DNA from: Malikia spinosa
GTDB lineage: Bacteria; Pseudomonadota; Gammaproteobacteria; Burkholderiales; Burkholderiaceae_C
Direction: 5' to 3'
DNA: 64,000 nt
NCBI RefSeq assembly: GCF_002980625.1
Contig: NZ_PVLR01000007.1
Span: 124,001-188,000, forward strand
The position numbers and the translations under genes were made by a program. The notes under the pieces are model-generated. The model ran no database searches, was not told the origin of the DNA, and worked only from the letters and a program-made list of their open reading frames with translations. This document shows, piece after piece, positions 1-8,971 of the stretch. Every line of letters begins with the position of its first letter. The first letter of the stretch is position 1.

Positions 1-1
1 G

Positions 2-160
2 CACATGCCGTTCAAGATCGGCATCGTCGAGCGCGACCAGTGGCTGGCCTGCATGGACCAGGCCATGGCCGAGACCGGCGTGCCCGAGCCGCTGCGCCAG
101 CGCCTGCAACAGAGCTTTTTCCAGACCGCCGACTGGATGCGCAATCAGCCCGGGGCCTGA
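2..160 (+). CDS. Group II truncated hemoglobin, C-terminal fragment (cut by window edge)
   Basis: Only the last 52 codons are inside the window; the frame is open from base 2 to the TGA at 158-160. The peptide begins HMPFKIG, followed by ERDQWLACMDQAM and a C-terminal helix ending WMRNQPGA. This HxPF-I-x-RDxWLxCM pattern is typical of the last helices of group II truncated globins (GlbO/YjbI type), which bind heme in the cytoplasm and act in oxygen or NO chemistry. The heme pocket itself lies outside the window. It faces the copper operon tail to tail, with 56 bases between the stops, so I see no operon link to its neighbours here. Confidence 0.75.
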   Translation, partial: HMPFKIGIVERDQWLACMDQAMAETGVPEPLRQRLQQSFFQTADWMRNQPGA

Positions 161-216
161 ACCCGTCCCCGCGCGGCATCGCTCCGCGCCATCCGCCCGC
201 GCTCAAAGGGCGGTGA

Positions 217-561
217 TCACTGCGCTGGCTGGATCTCGCTCACCAGGTATTTGCCGCCTTCGTTGCTGGCGACGAAGCGGATCCGATCGCCGACCTTGAG
301 GTCGGCCAACTGGGACTTGTCCCTTGCCGTGAACACCATGGTCATCGGCGGCATGTCCAGGTTGCGGATCTCGCCATGGCGGATCGTGAGCTTGCCGGTC
401 TCCGGGTCCAGCCGGCGGATCTCGCCTTCGCTCAAGGCGGTGGCCGGCCTGGCTTCAACCGTGCTGGGCGGCAGGCTGTTCGCCTGCGCAAAGCCCGACG
501 CTGGCCAGATCACGCCCAGCGCGAGTGCGGAAATGGTCAGGAATTTCTGCTGGTGGTTCAT
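217..561 (-). CDS. CusF-like periplasmic copper-binding protein
   Basis: A 114-residue secreted protein. Residues 1-25 form a signal peptide (hydrophobic ISALALGVIWPASGFAQA). The mature part is a small OB-fold domain of the CusF/copper-binding family: the EGEIRRLDPETGKLTIRHG strand, the NLDMPPMTMVF motif with paired methionines that coordinate Cu(I)/Ag(I), then KVGDRIRF. CusF proteins shuttle periplasmic Cu(I) to an exporter. It is the last gene of a five-gene minus-strand copper operon, 33 bases after the DUF411 gene. No CusA/CusB pump is in the window, so its partner must be elsewhere or it acts as a buffer. Confidence 0.85.
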   Translation of the reverse strand: MNHQQKFLTISALALGVIWPASGFAQANSLPPSTVEARPATALSEGEIRRLDPETGKLTIRHGEIRNLDMPPMTMVFTARDKSQLADLKVGDRIRFVASNEGGKYLVSEIQPAQ

Positions 562-594
562 GGGTGTCTCGGTGGAATTTGCGGGGCTGGAGCT

Positions 595-1065
595 TCAGGC
601 GTGGCGCTGGAAGACCCGGGTGCTGCCGTCCTTGAGCACCAGCAGCACCTCGTAGCGGTCGCGCCGGCCGCCATAGGCCGGACCGTCCATGCCGGGCGAG
701 CCGATCGGCATGCCGGGTACGGCCAGGCCCAGCGCCTTGGGTTTTTCCTTCAGCAGGCGCTGGATGTCTTTGGCCGGCACATGGCCTTCGATCACATAGC
801 CCTGCACCAGCGCCGTATGGCAGGAGCCGAGCGGTTGCGGCATGCCGAGCCGGGCGCGGACCGCATTGTTGCCGGTCTCAAAGACCTTGGCCTTGAAGCC
901 GTTCTGCTCCAGGTGGCTGATCCAGTCCTGGCAGCAGCCGCAGTTGGGGTCCTTCCAGACCTCGATGCCCTGTGCTGCCTGGGCACGGACCAGGCCGCTG
1001 GCTGCCAGCCCGAGCGCGGCAGCGCCAGTCAAGAGCAGACGACGCTGACGGTTGATGCTTTCCAT
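595..1065 (-). CDS. DUF411 metal-binding protein
   Basis: 156 residues. The N-terminus has an arginine pair followed by a hydrophobic stretch (RQRRLLLTGAAALG), resembling a twin-arginine signal. The conserved DUF411 features are visible: VWKDPNCGCCQDW with a CxCC cluster near residue 43, a later SCHTA, and GHVPA before the C-terminal part. DUF411 proteins recur in copper and silver resistance loci and are thought to bind Cu in the periplasm; their exact role is not settled. A good AGGAG site lies 6 bases before the start. It sits between the cupredoxin and CusF-like genes in one operon. Confidence 0.82.
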   Translation of the reverse strand: MESINRQRRLLLTGAAALGLAASGLVRAQAAQGIEVWKDPNCGCCQDWISHLEQNGFKAKVFETGNNAVRARLGMPQPLGSCHTALVQGYVIEGHVPAKDIQRLLKEKPKALGLAVPGMPIGSPGMDGPAYGGRRDRYEVLLVLKDGSTRVFQRHA

Positions 1066-1087
1066 GGCCTTGCTCCTGGTCGAATGA

Positions 1088-1606
1088 TTACTTGCCGACG
1101 CTGACCTGGCCCTTCATGCCGGCTTCGTAATGGCCCACATGCAGGCAGGCGAAGTCGACCTTGCCGCTCCGGGTGAACTGCCAGATCACCTCGCCTTGCT
1201 GGCCCGGTTCGAGCGAGACCTTGTTCGGCTCGTCGTGCACCATGTCCGGGAACTTCTTCATCTGTTCGTAATGCTCTTCGAGCTCCTGCTTGGTGCCGAG
1301 GCTGAATTCATGCCGGATCTGGCCGGCATTGCGGACCAGGAAGCGCACCGTCTCGCCGCGCCTGACCTGGATGTTGGCCGGCGTGAAGCGCATGTCGTCG
1401 CTCATGACGACCTCGATGCTGCGCTTGACCCGGGCGGCGTCGCCGGGCTTGCCGTAAGACGTTTCCATGCTGGCGTGATGGTCCTGGTGGTCCGCGTGGC
1501 CGTGACCGCTGGCATGGGCGCCAGCCGCCCAGCTGCCGCTGGTGCTCAATGCCAGCAGGGCCGCCAGGCCCAGGGCGGGAAGGGAGCGGAATTTGTTCGA
1601 AGTCAT
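1088..1606 (-). CDS. Periplasmic cupredoxin-family copper protein
   Basis: 172 residues when started at 1606, where a standard signal peptide begins (MTSNKFRSLPALGLAALLAL..). A start at 1657 in the same frame would add 17 non-signal-like residues, so I prefer 1606. After a His-rich linker (HASGHGHADHQDHH) follows a plastocyanin/azurin-like domain. Type 1 copper ligands are evident: His in IRHEFSLGT and the C-terminal Cys-His-Met set in FACLHVGHYEAGM. Probable role is electron transfer or copper storage in the periplasm alongside the multicopper oxidase encoded just upstream in the operon. Confidence 0.85.
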   Translation of the reverse strand: MTSNKFRSLPALGLAALLALSTSGSWAAGAHASGHGHADHQDHHASMETSYGKPGDAARVKRSIEVVMSDDMRFTPANIQVRRGETVRFLVRNAGQIRHEFSLGTKQELEEHYEQMKKFPDMVHDEPNKVSLEPGQQGEVIWQFTRSGKVDFACLHVGHYEAGMKGQVSVGK

Positions 1607-1643
1607 GTCGTTTTTGGATCGGATGAAGGAAAAGGGCAGGGTA

Positions 1644-3041
1644 TCAATGCCCGGCATGCGGGTTCGGCTTGCGGGCTTTCAGCACCGTGGCGTTGCCAGC
1701 CGGCTGCGATGTCGGGGTCGACGGCGGTCTGGTCGCTTCGGCTACCGGACCGGTGTATTCGCGCGCCACGGTGCCCACCGGATGCTTGAACCAGCCCGGG
1801 TCCTGGTAGTCGCCGGGCTGCTGGTCCGCCCGCACCTTGAGCACGCTGAACATGCCGCCCATCTCGAGCGGGCCGTAGGGGCCGCTGCCGGTCATCATCG
1901 GTGCGGTGTTGTCGGGCAGTGGCATTTCCATCTCGCCCATGTCGGCCATGCCGCGCTCGCCCATCACCATGTAGTCGGGCACCAGCTGCTGGATCTTGCC
2001 GACCAGGCCACGGTGGTCGACACCGACCATGGTCGGGACCGAGTGGCCCATCGCGCCCATGGTGTGGTGGCTCTTGTGGCAGTGGAAGGCCCAGTCGCCG
2101 AGCTCGTCGGCGATGAACTCGACCTGGCGCATCTGGCCGACCGCGACATCGGCCGTGACCTCGGGCCAGCGGCTCGCGGGCGGGGTCGGACCGCCGTCGG
2201 TGCCGGTGACGGTGAACTCATGCCCGTGCAGGTGGATCGGGTGATTGGTCATGGTCAGGTTGCCGACCCGGATCCGGACCCGGTCATTGAGCCGCACATT
2301 CAGGCTGTCGATGGCCGGGAAGGCCCGGCTGTTCCAGCACCAGATGTTGAAGTCGGTCATGGTGTTGACCTTGGGTGTGCGGCTGCCGGGCTCGACATCG
2401 AAGGCGTTGAGCAGGAAGCAGAAATCGCGCTCCACCTCGCTGATCTGCGGGTGCCTGGTCTTCGGGTGCGTGACCCAGAAGCCCATCATGCCCATCGCCA
2501 TCTGCACCATCTCGTCGGCATGCGGGTGGTACATGAAGGTGCCGGGGCGACGCGCCTCGAACTCGTAGACATAGGTCTTGCCGACCGGGATCTGCGGCTG
2601 GGTCAGTCCGCCGACGCCGTCCATGCCGTTGGGCAGGCGCTGGCCATGCCAGTGGATGGTGGTGTGCTCGGGCAGCTGGTTGGTGACGAAGATGCGTACC
2701 CGGTCGCCCTCGACCACCTCGATGGTCGGTCCCGGGCTCTGGCCGTTGTAGCCCCACATATTGACCTTGAAGCCGGGTGCGACCTCGCGCAGCACCGGCT
2801 CGGCCACCAGGTGGAACTCCTTGACGCCGTCCTTCATGCGCCAGGGCAGGGTCCAGCCGTTGAGCGTGACGACCGGGTTGTAGGGCCGGCCGGTATTGGG
2901 AATCAGTGGCGCGGCGGTAGCGGCCGAGCTCTGGATCACCGGCTCGGGCAGGCCGGCCAGCGCGGAGCGCGACACGGCCAGGCCGGCGACGGTCGCCAGC
3001 GTGCCGGCAAAGAATTGTCTTCTGGAATGGGTCGGGTTCAT
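1644..3041 (-). CDS. Multicopper oxidase, Tat-exported (laccase/CopA-like)
   Basis: 465 residues from the ATG at 3041, chosen because AAGGAA precedes it and a twin-arginine signal starts there (THSRRQFFAGTLATVAG). All four copper-binding clusters are present: HWHGQ, YHPHAD, HPIHLHGH and the type 1/type 3 motif HCHKSHHTMGAM. The tail ends in a His-containing NPHAGH. Such enzymes oxidise Cu(I) or organics at a type 1 site and reduce O2 at the trinuclear centre, giving periplasmic copper tolerance. The gene starts 12 bases after the TolC-like gene stops and is followed by the cupredoxin gene. Length is shorter than CopA of Pseudomonas (about 600), so I leave the symbol empty. Confidence 0.9.
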   Translation of the reverse strand: MNPTHSRRQFFAGTLATVAGLAVSRSALAGLPEPVIQSSAATAAPLIPNTGRPYNPVVTLNGWTLPWRMKDGVKEFHLVAEPVLREVAPGFKVNMWGYNGQSPGPTIEVVEGDRVRIFVTNQLPEHTTIHWHGQRLPNGMDGVGGLTQPQIPVGKTYVYEFEARRPGTFMYHPHADEMVQMAMGMMGFWVTHPKTRHPQISEVERDFCFLLNAFDVEPGSRTPKVNTMTDFNIWCWNSRAFPAIDSLNVRLNDRVRIRVGNLTMTNHPIHLHGHEFTVTGTDGGPTPPASRWPEVTADVAVGQMRQVEFIADELGDWAFHCHKSHHTMGAMGHSVPTMVGVDHRGLVGKIQQLVPDYMVMGERGMADMGEMEMPLPDNTAPMMTGSGPYGPLEMGGMFSVLKVRADQQPGDYQDPGWFKHPVGTVAREYTGPVAEATRPPSTPTSQPAGNATVLKARKPNPHAGH

Positions 3042-3052
3042 GGGGGATTCCT

Positions 3053-4156
3053 TCAATGGCCGGCCGACTGGGGCGCGTCGCTGCCGCCAGCGCCGAGCGC
3101 GAGCGGACTGGCAATCTCGGCGCCCAGCAGCACCGATTGCAGGTCGATGTTGGCAAGCTCGAAGTCGCGCCGGGCTGCCAGCGCGCCGGCCTGGGCCTGC
3201 GCCTGGTTCTGCACCTCGGCCAGCAGGTCCCAAGTACTCTTGAGCATGCCGTTGTAGTGCAGCACGGTTTCCTCGCTGATGTATTGGCGCAGCGGCAGCA
3301 GCTCGTCCTGGCTGGCGCGGGCCAGCGCCAGGCTGGCCTGGTAGGCCACGAAGGCGAGCGGGGCATTGGCCTGGTTGCGCAGCCGGTTGCCGCGCGGCAG
3401 CTCGGACTGGATCGCGGCCAGGCGGCGCTGGAATTGCATCTCGGTCATGACGTCAGCTGGTAGCTCCGGCAATTGCGCGGGCAGGCCGACCGCGGCATGC
3501 AGGCCGCTGAGTCCCAGCGTCTTGAGCAGCCGGGCCTGGGTCTGGGCTGCCGCGTACTGGGCCCGGCGCAGGTTCATCTGGGCCTGGGTGCGGGCCAGCT
3601 GCACCGGGGTCTGCTGCAACCGGCTCCAGTTGCCGACGCTGACCATGCGCTGGCCGAGCTCGTGTGCCGCCTCGGCGGCCGCCAGCGCCTGGCGCAGCGG
3701 TGCCAGGGCTTGCTGGCTCAGCACGGCCTCGGTCCAGGCCTTGCGCGCCTGCACGGCGACTTCCAGCAGTTCGCCGAAATCATGGATGCGCCAGTTCAGG
3801 CTCGGGTCGAGTTCGAGCCAGCGCCCGCCTGCCAGCCGGTCGAGGTCTTGCGCGCCGAGCCGGGCCAGCGGACGGGCTAGCTCCCGGTGCGCGCGCCAGG
3901 CCTGGCGCACGGCCTGTTCGGCGGTTACCAGCGCCAGCTCAGGCACAGCCGGAGCTACCGGTGCGGCGGCCGGGGCCTGTTGTTGCTCCCACTTGAGCAG
4001 ATCGGCATGTCCGCGCGGGAACTGGCCGACCGCCGCGTTAGCGTCGCGCCAGGCCGATTCGGGGCTGGTGGCCTGCGCCATGGCCCAGGCCGGCAGGATG
4101 AGCAGACCCGCTGCCAGGCAGAGCCGGGACGCGTTGAACAGAGAGGGGGGGATCAC
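3053..4156 (-). CDS. TolC-family outer membrane protein, first gene of copper operon
   Basis: 367 residues with a GTG start at 4156 and a GGAG site 8 bases upstream. A signal peptide (LCLAAGLLILPAWAMAQA) is followed by long Ala/Leu/Gln-rich amphipathic helices with a repeated pattern typical of the TolC/CzcC periplasmic barrel. It is short for the family (usually 420-480), so one repeat may be reduced. TolC proteins form the outer membrane exit duct of tripartite pumps. No RND pump or membrane fusion protein follows; instead the operon continues with copper oxidase and copper carriers, as in several proteobacterial cop loci. Confidence 0.78.
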   Translation of the reverse strand: MIPPSLFNASRLCLAAGLLILPAWAMAQATSPESAWRDANAAVGQFPRGHADLLKWEQQQAPAAAPVAPAVPELALVTAEQAVRQAWRAHRELARPLARLGAQDLDRLAGGRWLELDPSLNWRIHDFGELLEVAVQARKAWTEAVLSQQALAPLRQALAAAEAAHELGQRMVSVGNWSRLQQTPVQLARTQAQMNLRRAQYAAAQTQARLLKTLGLSGLHAAVGLPAQLPELPADVMTEMQFQRRLAAIQSELPRGNRLRNQANAPLAFVAYQASLALARASQDELLPLRQYISEETVLHYNGMLKSTWDLLAEVQNQAQAQAGALAARRDFELANIDLQSVLLGAEIASPLALGAGGSDAPQSAGH

Positions 4157-4232
4157 GGGCGCCGCTCCAAGGGAAATTGATCGGTAAGGCTGGATTCTGC
4201 GGTGGCGATGCCGTCAATCGGCTGTCGGGAAG

Positions 4233-4248
4233 ATTACAAATCTGTCAT
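4233..4248. promoter_or_regulatory. Candidate copper response-regulator box
   Basis: The imperfect palindrome ATTACAAATCTGTCAT lies between the divergent TolC-like gene (start 4156) and copR-like gene (start 4301). It resembles the CopR/CusR type of operator (TKACA-N-AT-N-TGTMAT), and its position suits control of both operons. The match is by eye, not by a scored matrix. Confidence 0.5.
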
Positions 4249-4300
4249 CTGGCGGCGGCCTGGTCCGCCAGCGGCGAGAATTCTGGCCAGGAGAGCCAGC

Positions 4301-4987
4301 GTGAAGATATTGATCGTCGAAGACGAGCCCAAGACGGGCGACTACCTGAGGCAGGGACTGCGCGAGGCCGGTTTTGGCGTTGAGCTGGCCAGCGACGGCC
4401 TGGCCGGGCTGCAGTTGGCGCAGCAGCAGGATTTCGACCTGCTGATCCTCGATGTCATGCTGCCGGGGCTCAACGGCTGGCAGCTGCTGCAGCGCCTGCG
4501 CGAACAGGGCCATCTGGTCCCGGTGCTGTTCCTGAGCGCGCGCGACCAGGTCGAGGACCGCGTCAAGGGGCTCGAGCTCGGTGCCGACGACTACCTGGTC
4601 AAGCCGTTTTCCTTCGCCGAACTGCTGGCCCGGGTCCGCACCATCCTGCGGCGCGGGCGCTCGGGCGTGGAAGCGACTGCCCTGCAAGTGGCCGACCTCG
4701 AGCTCGACTTGCTGCGCCGGCGCGTCAGCCGGGCCGGCAAGCGCATCGAGCTGACCGCCAAGGAGTTCGCGCTGCTCGAGCTGCTGATGCGCCGCCACGG
4801 CGAGGTGCTGCCGCGCTCGCTGATCGCATCCCAGGTCTGGGACATGAACTTCGACTCCGACACCAATGTGATCGAGGTCGCGATGCGGCGCCTGCGCGCC
4901 AAGGTCGACGAGGGCTTCGAGCCCCGGCTGATCCAGACCGTGCGCGGCATGGGCTATGTGCTCGAAATCCCGGAACCGGCGCCGTGA
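4301..4987 (+). CDS. copR: OmpR-family heavy-metal response regulator
   Basis: 228 residues from a GTG at 4301; AGGAG sits 6 to 10 bases upstream and the protein begins directly with the receiver ([15 protein letters not shown]). Receiver residues 1-115 carry the phosphorylated Asp51 ([10 protein letters not shown]) and the Lys in DYLVKPF. A winged-helix DNA-binding domain fills residues 125-225 ([27 protein letters not shown]). The sequence matches the CopR/CusR/IrlR group that senses copper through a paired kinase. The kinase start GTG at 4984 overlaps the stop. Divergent orientation to the copper operon supports the role. Confidence 0.88.
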   Translation: MKILIVEDEPKTGDYLRQGLREAGFGVELASDGLAGLQLAQQQDFDLLILDVMLPGLNGWQLLQRLREQGHLVPVLFLSARDQVEDRVKGLELGADDYLVKPFSFAELLARVRTILRRGRSGVEATALQVADLELDLLRRRVSRAGKRIELTAKEFALLELLMRRHGEVLPRSLIASQVWDMNFDSDTNVIEVAMRRLRAKVDEGFEPRLIQTVRGMGYVLEIPEPAP

Positions 4988-6363
4988 TCGAGCGCCTGTC
5001 GCTGACCACGCGGCTGACGCTGCTCTACAGCCTGGTGTCGGCCCTGCTGCTGCTCGGCATGGCGGGCCTGACGGCTGTCGCGGTGGATCGGCATTTCGAG
5101 GTGCTCGATCGCGACACCCTGCACGACAAGATCGAGCTGATCCAGGACAGCGTGGCCAAGGCGGGCTCGGCGACCGATCTGCAGCGTCGGCTCGACGATG
5201 CGCTGCAGAACCACCCGGGCCTGTTCGTGCGGGTCGACGACGCGGCCGGCAGCGTGCTGTATGCCAGCGCCCAGTTCAGTTTTCCCTCCGAGCTGGTCAG
5301 GGCGCACGGCATCAACGCCGGGCCGGCATTCTTCACCTGGCTGCAGGGCGAACGGGAATTCCGGGCCCTGTCCGCGGCCGCGCCCGCTCACGCTGGACTG
5401 CGCCAGGACATGCGGATCTGGGTCGCCCTCGACACCCTGCACCACGCCCATTTCATCAGCGCGCTGCGGGCGGCACTCTGGCTCTATGCGGGCCTGGCCG
5501 CCGGCCTGAGCGGCATGCTGGGCTGGTGGGCGGCGCGCACTGGTCTGGCGCCGCTGCGGGCCATGAAGGCCAGGGCGCAGGCGGTGACCGCGCACAAGCT
5601 CGACCAGCGCATGCCGGCCGAGGCCGTGCCGGTGGAAATGGCCGATCTGGCCCATTCGCTCAACGAGATGCTCGAGCGGCTGCAGCGCGATTTCCAGCGC
5701 CTGTCGGAGTTCTCGTCCGACCTGGCGCATGAGCTGCGCACACCGATCAGCAATCTGCTGACCCAGACCCAGGTCGCGCTGGCCCAGCCGCGCGACGCCG
5801 CCGCCTACCGCGAGATCCTGGCCTCGAATGCCGAGGAGTTCCAGCGCCTGGCGCGCATGGTGTCGGACATGCTGTTGCTGGCCAAGGCCGAACATGGCCT
5901 GCTGCTGCCGCGCACCGAGCCGATCGACCTGGCCGACGAGGTCCGGGCCCTGTTCGACTTCTACGAGGCGCTGGCGGAGGAAAAGCAGATCGAGTTGCAC
6001 TGCTCGGGCACCGCCGTGCTGAGCGGCGACCGGCTGATGCTGCGCCGCGCGATCAGCAACCTGCTGTCGAATGCGCTGCGCCACACGCCGCCCTGCGGCC
6101 AGGTCGAGGTGGTGATCGAAAGCCGGCCCAGCGCGATCAGCCTGCAAGTCGGCAACAGCGGCAGCACCATAGCCCCCGAGCTGCTGCCACGCCTGTTCGA
6201 CCGCTTCTTTCGCGCCGACAAGTCGCGCGCCCACCCCGATACCGAGGGCGCCGGCCTGGGCCTGGCGATCACCCAGGCCATCGTCCAGGCCCATGGCGGG
6301 CAGGCGGCGGTGACCTCGGCCGCTGGCTGGACCTGCTTTACGCTGCGGTTTCCGCTGTCCTGA
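4984..6363 (+). CDS. copS: Heavy-metal sensor histidine kinase
   Basis: 459 residues, GTG start overlapping the copR stop. Membrane segments lie at about 11-34 and 160-182, enclosing a 125-residue periplasmic sensor loop that fits the CusS/CopS family. A HAMP domain follows, then the phospho-accepting His249 in [14 protein letters not shown], and N, G1 and G2 boxes ([19 protein letters not shown]). It should autophosphorylate in response to periplasmic Cu or Ag and pass phosphate to the preceding regulator. The last 26 bases overlap the 3' end of the convergent hydrolase gene. Confidence 0.88.
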   Translation: MIERLSLTTRLTLLYSLVSALLLLGMAGLTAVAVDRHFEVLDRDTLHDKIELIQDSVAKAGSATDLQRRLDDALQNHPGLFVRVDDAAGSVLYASAQFSFPSELVRAHGINAGPAFFTWLQGEREFRALSAAAPAHAGLRQDMRIWVALDTLHHAHFISALRAALWLYAGLAAGLSGMLGWWAARTGLAPLRAMKARAQAVTAHKLDQRMPAEAVPVEMADLAHSLNEMLERLQRDFQRLSEFSSDLAHELRTPISNLLTQTQVALAQPRDAAAYREILASNAEEFQRLARMVSDMLLLAKAEHGLLLPRTEPIDLADEVRALFDFYEALAEEKQIELHCSGTAVLSGDRLMLRRAISNLLSNALRHTPPCGQVEVVIESRPSAISLQVGNSGSTIAPELLPRLFDRFFRADKSRAHPDTEGAGLGLAITQAIVQAHGGQAAVTSAAGWTCFTLRFPLS

Positions 6364-7177
6364 CGTGGCCCGGCGCAGGCCGGTCGGAGCTATCCGGGCG
6401 GCAGAATTCGGCAATCGCCCGCTGCACCTCGGGCCGCTTGAGCAGGCCACGGTGCCCGCTGTGCGCGATCGAGCATTCGCTCAGTTCGCCCGGCCAGGCG
6501 CGAAACAGGCGGCGCGAGGCCGCTGCCGGCACGGTCTGGTCGCGCTCGCCCAGCACCAGCAGGGTCGGGCAAGTCACGCGCTCGATATGCTCGACCGAGC
6601 GAAACTGGTCCTTGAGCATCCATTCCCGCATCAAGGGCAGTGCCGCGCGCACCGGCTCGATCAGCCGGGCGTAGGGCGAGACCAGCACCAGTCGGCGTAC
6701 GGGGCGCAAGGCGCAGACCTGGATCGCGATGCCGGAGCCCAGGCTGCGCCCCGCGATCGCGAGTTCTGACGGGTCCAGCCCCAGGGTCGCAGACAGCCAG
6801 TCGAGCATGGCCACTCCATCGGCGACCAGGCGCGCCTCGTCGGGCTTGCGCAGCGAAGGCCCCAGCTTCTCGTAGTGGAAGCAGAGCAGATGCTGGTCGG
6901 GCATCTGGCCCAGGCAGCGGAAGATCGAGGTCGGGTGTTCGCGCCGGCCGTTGAAGTAGAGCAGGCCGCTGGGGCGGGCAGGCGCGTCGATCGGACTGGC
7001 CAGATAGGCGCGCAGCGACCGCTCGCCGACCGGGATCGCGAACTCCTCGATCCGGTGCGAGCTGGAGGCCAGCACCGCATTCTTCTTCGGTGCCGGAAAC
7101 AGCAGGTTTCTCTGCAAGGCCAGCGGCAGCGTCAGCAGGGCGAGGGCAATGGCAAGCAGGAGCAATGGCAGCAGCAA
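6338..7177 (-). CDS. Alpha/beta hydrolase with N-terminal membrane anchor
   Basis: 279 residues. Residues 1-20 are almost purely Leu/Ala and make a membrane anchor or uncleaved signal. The hydrolase fold follows, with nucleophile Ser145 in GRSLGSG, acid Asp213 in VLGERDQTVP and catalytic His242 in HSGHRG. This arrangement resembles the YfhR/Bem46-like group of membrane-tethered esterases facing the periplasm; the substrate is unknown. The gene is convergent with copS and overlaps its end by 26 bases, so it is not part of the copper operon. Confidence 0.8.
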   Translation of the reverse strand: MLLPLLLLAIALALLTLPLALQRNLLFPAPKKNAVLASSSHRIEEFAIPVGERSLRAYLASPIDAPARPSGLLYFNGRREHPTSIFRCLGQMPDQHLLCFHYEKLGPSLRKPDEARLVADGVAMLDWLSATLGLDPSELAIAGRSLGSGIAIQVCALRPVRRLVLVSPYARLIEPVRAALPLMREWMLKDQFRSVEHIERVTCPTLLVLGERDQTVPAAASRRLFRAWPGELSECSIAHSGHRGLLKRPEVQRAIAEFCRPDSSDRPAPGHVRTAETAA

Positions 7178-7400
7178 GGGGATTTCAGCCTGGGCAGGCC
7201 ATCCCGCCCGATGTCAGGCGCCGAGCCTAGCGGCTCGCGATGGCAGCCTGATGACTGGTGCGATCCGTGCGCCGGCCCTTGCCGACCCGGTCAAGCGCCA
7301 GTCACAATGTTCAACTGGAGTCGGCCCGGCTCGTTGCACCGCGTCGGCAGTCGCGCCCGCCATCGGGCTCGCAATCGGTCTACACTCACCCCAATCAGCC

Positions 7401-8300
7401 ATGTCCCTGTCTGCCGAGATTTTCTCGTGGTGGTTGCTGCTCTGCGGGGTCAGCGCGGTCAATGTCATGGCCCTGCTGTGGTCGGCCCGCCTGCTGCGCC
7501 AGCGCCAGGCCCTGTTGCCGGCTCCGGTCTATGCCGCGCGCCGCTGGCAGCTGATCCTGTCGGCGGCCTATGTGCTGGGCTGCGCCTACCGTTCGGCCTT
7601 GCCGGTGTTCGACGTGCCGCGCTTTTGCCTGTTCGATTCCTGGTTCTCGAGCGTGATCGTCGGGCGTTCGGTCGCGACCCTGGCCGAGCTCTGCTTCGTC
7701 GCCCAGTGGGCACTGTTGCTGTGCGAGATCGCCCAGGTGACCGGCAGCCGGGTCGGCAAGGCCGTCTCGCAGTCGGTGATTCCGCTGATCGCGCTGGCCG
7801 AGTGCTTTTCCTGGTATTCGGTGCTGACCACCTCCAACCTCGGTCATGTGGTCGAGGAGACGCTCTGGGGCATGACGGCGGCGCTGCTGGTCGCGACGCT
7901 GGTGACGATCTGGCCGCGCTTTCCGGCCGCGCTGCGCCCCATCCTGGCCGGCACCTGCCTGGCCGGCCTGGCCTATGTGGCTTTCATGTTGCTGGTCGAT
8001 GTGCCGATGTACTGGCAGCGCTGGCTTGCCGACGAGGCCAGCGGTCGGCGCTACCTGAGCCTGGCACAGGGCTTCTTTGACGCCTCGGGCCGCTGGGTGG
8101 TCTCGCACCGCTGGCAGGACTGGCAGAGCGAGATGGCCTGGATGACCCTGTACTTCAGCATTGGTGTCTGGTTCAGCCTGGCGCTGGTCCATGCGCCGGT
8201 CCTGACGCCGGTCAGTGATGCGGGTGGGGCGAAGGCCGCAGCAGCACGACCAGCGCGCCGGCTCCGCCCTCGGCCGGGCGTGCCTGCACGAAGGCCATGA
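7401..8300 (+). CDS. Multi-pass membrane protein of unknown function
   Basis: 299 residues from the ATG at 7401. I do not recognise a named family. About seven hydrophobic segments are seen (near residues 6-25, 50-66, 84-115, 125-150, 155-175, 185-205 and 250-275), with conserved-looking features CAYRSALPVFDVPR, SRWVATLAEL-like VGRSVATLAELCFVAQW and WQDWQSEMAWMTLYF. The last 30 residues (AAAARPARRLRPRPG..) are Arg-rich and are encoded antisense to the Smr gene, so the C-terminus may be degenerate sequence reached by read-through. No obvious ribosome site precedes the start. Function cannot be assigned from context. Confidence 0.6.
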   Translation: MSLSAEIFSWWLLLCGVSAVNVMALLWSARLLRQRQALLPAPVYAARRWQLILSAAYVLGCAYRSALPVFDVPRFCLFDSWFSSVIVGRSVATLAELCFVAQWALLLCEIAQVTGSRVGKAVSQSVIPLIALAECFSWYSVLTTSNLGHVVEETLWGMTAALLVATLVTIWPRFPAALRPILAGTCLAGLAYVAFMLLVDVPMYWQRWLADEASGRRYLSLAQGFFDASGRWVVSHRWQDWQSEMAWMTLYFSIGVWFSLALVHAPVLTPVSDAGGAKAAAARPARRLRPRPGVPARRP

Positions 8301-8874
8301 CCTCGTTCTTCTGCGCCAGCCAGCTGTGCACCCGGCTCTTGAGCACCGGTGTCTTGCCGGGCGAGCCCAGCCCCTTGCCGTGTACCACCCGCACGCAGCG
8401 CAGGCCGCGCTTGTGCGCCTCGCGGATGAAGTGACCCAGGGTCTCGCGCGCCTCGTCGGTGCGCAGGCCGTGCAGATCGATCTGCGCCTGCAGGCTCCAG
8501 TCGCCCTGGCGCAGCTTGCGCGCGACTTCGGGGCCGACGCCGGGGCGGCGAAAGCTCAGGTGTTCGTCGGTGTGCAGCAGCGTCTCGGCATCGAACAGGT
8601 CGCTGAGCGCTTCGCGCATCACGGCCTGTTCGTCGAGTTCGCGCTGCTGCGGCCGCGGCAGCGGCGGGTGCGGCCGGGCCAGGTGGCGGCCATGGTGCGG
8701 CAGGCGCTGCACTGCGCCGACCGTGCGCTCGAACAGCAGCCGGTCCTTGTGCAGGCGCTCCTCGGCCTCGCGCCGCGCCGCCTCGGCCGCGGCTCGCTCG
8801 GCGGCCAGGCGCGCAGCCTGCTCCGCCAGCGCCTTGCGCAGGGTCTTGAGTTCGGGCAGCGAGCGCACTTTCAT
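8212..8874 (-). CDS. Smr/MutS2-domain endonuclease-like protein
   Basis: 220 residues from the ATG at 8874. Residues 8-50 form a charged, Ala/Glu/Arg-rich coiled coil. The Smr domain occupies roughly residues 125-215, with IDLHGLRTDEARETLGHFI and the VVHGKGLGSPGKTPVLKSRVHSWL signature. Stand-alone Smr proteins act as nicking nucleases or in ribosome rescue; the particular role here is unknown. The coding region overlaps the end of the opposite membrane-protein gene by 89 bases. Confidence 0.88.
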   Translation of the reverse strand: MKVRSLPELKTLRKALAEQAARLAAERAAAEAARREAEERLHKDRLLFERTVGAVQRLPHHGRHLARPHPPLPRPQQRELDEQAVMREALSDLFDAETLLHTDEHLSFRRPGVGPEVARKLRQGDWSLQAQIDLHGLRTDEARETLGHFIREAHKRGLRCVRVVHGKGLGSPGKTPVLKSRVHSWLAQKNEVMAFVQARPAEGGAGALVVLLRPSPHPHH

Positions 8875-8971
8875 GAGCCGGATTGTCGCGCACCGCCGCG
8901 TGCCATGCCGGGCTAGTGGCTTGTCATCAGGGCAGATTTCGCCCTGCCCAACCCAGCAGGGCTGGGGGGAT

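Noticed and set aside
1542-3257. Long open frame antisense to the multicopper oxidase gene
   Set aside because: High-GC shadow; composition is His/Asp/Arg-rich without a fold, while the opposite strand has complete copper motifs. The same applies to 18839-20626, 22594-24528, 38965-41340 (plus side) and 56238-58415.
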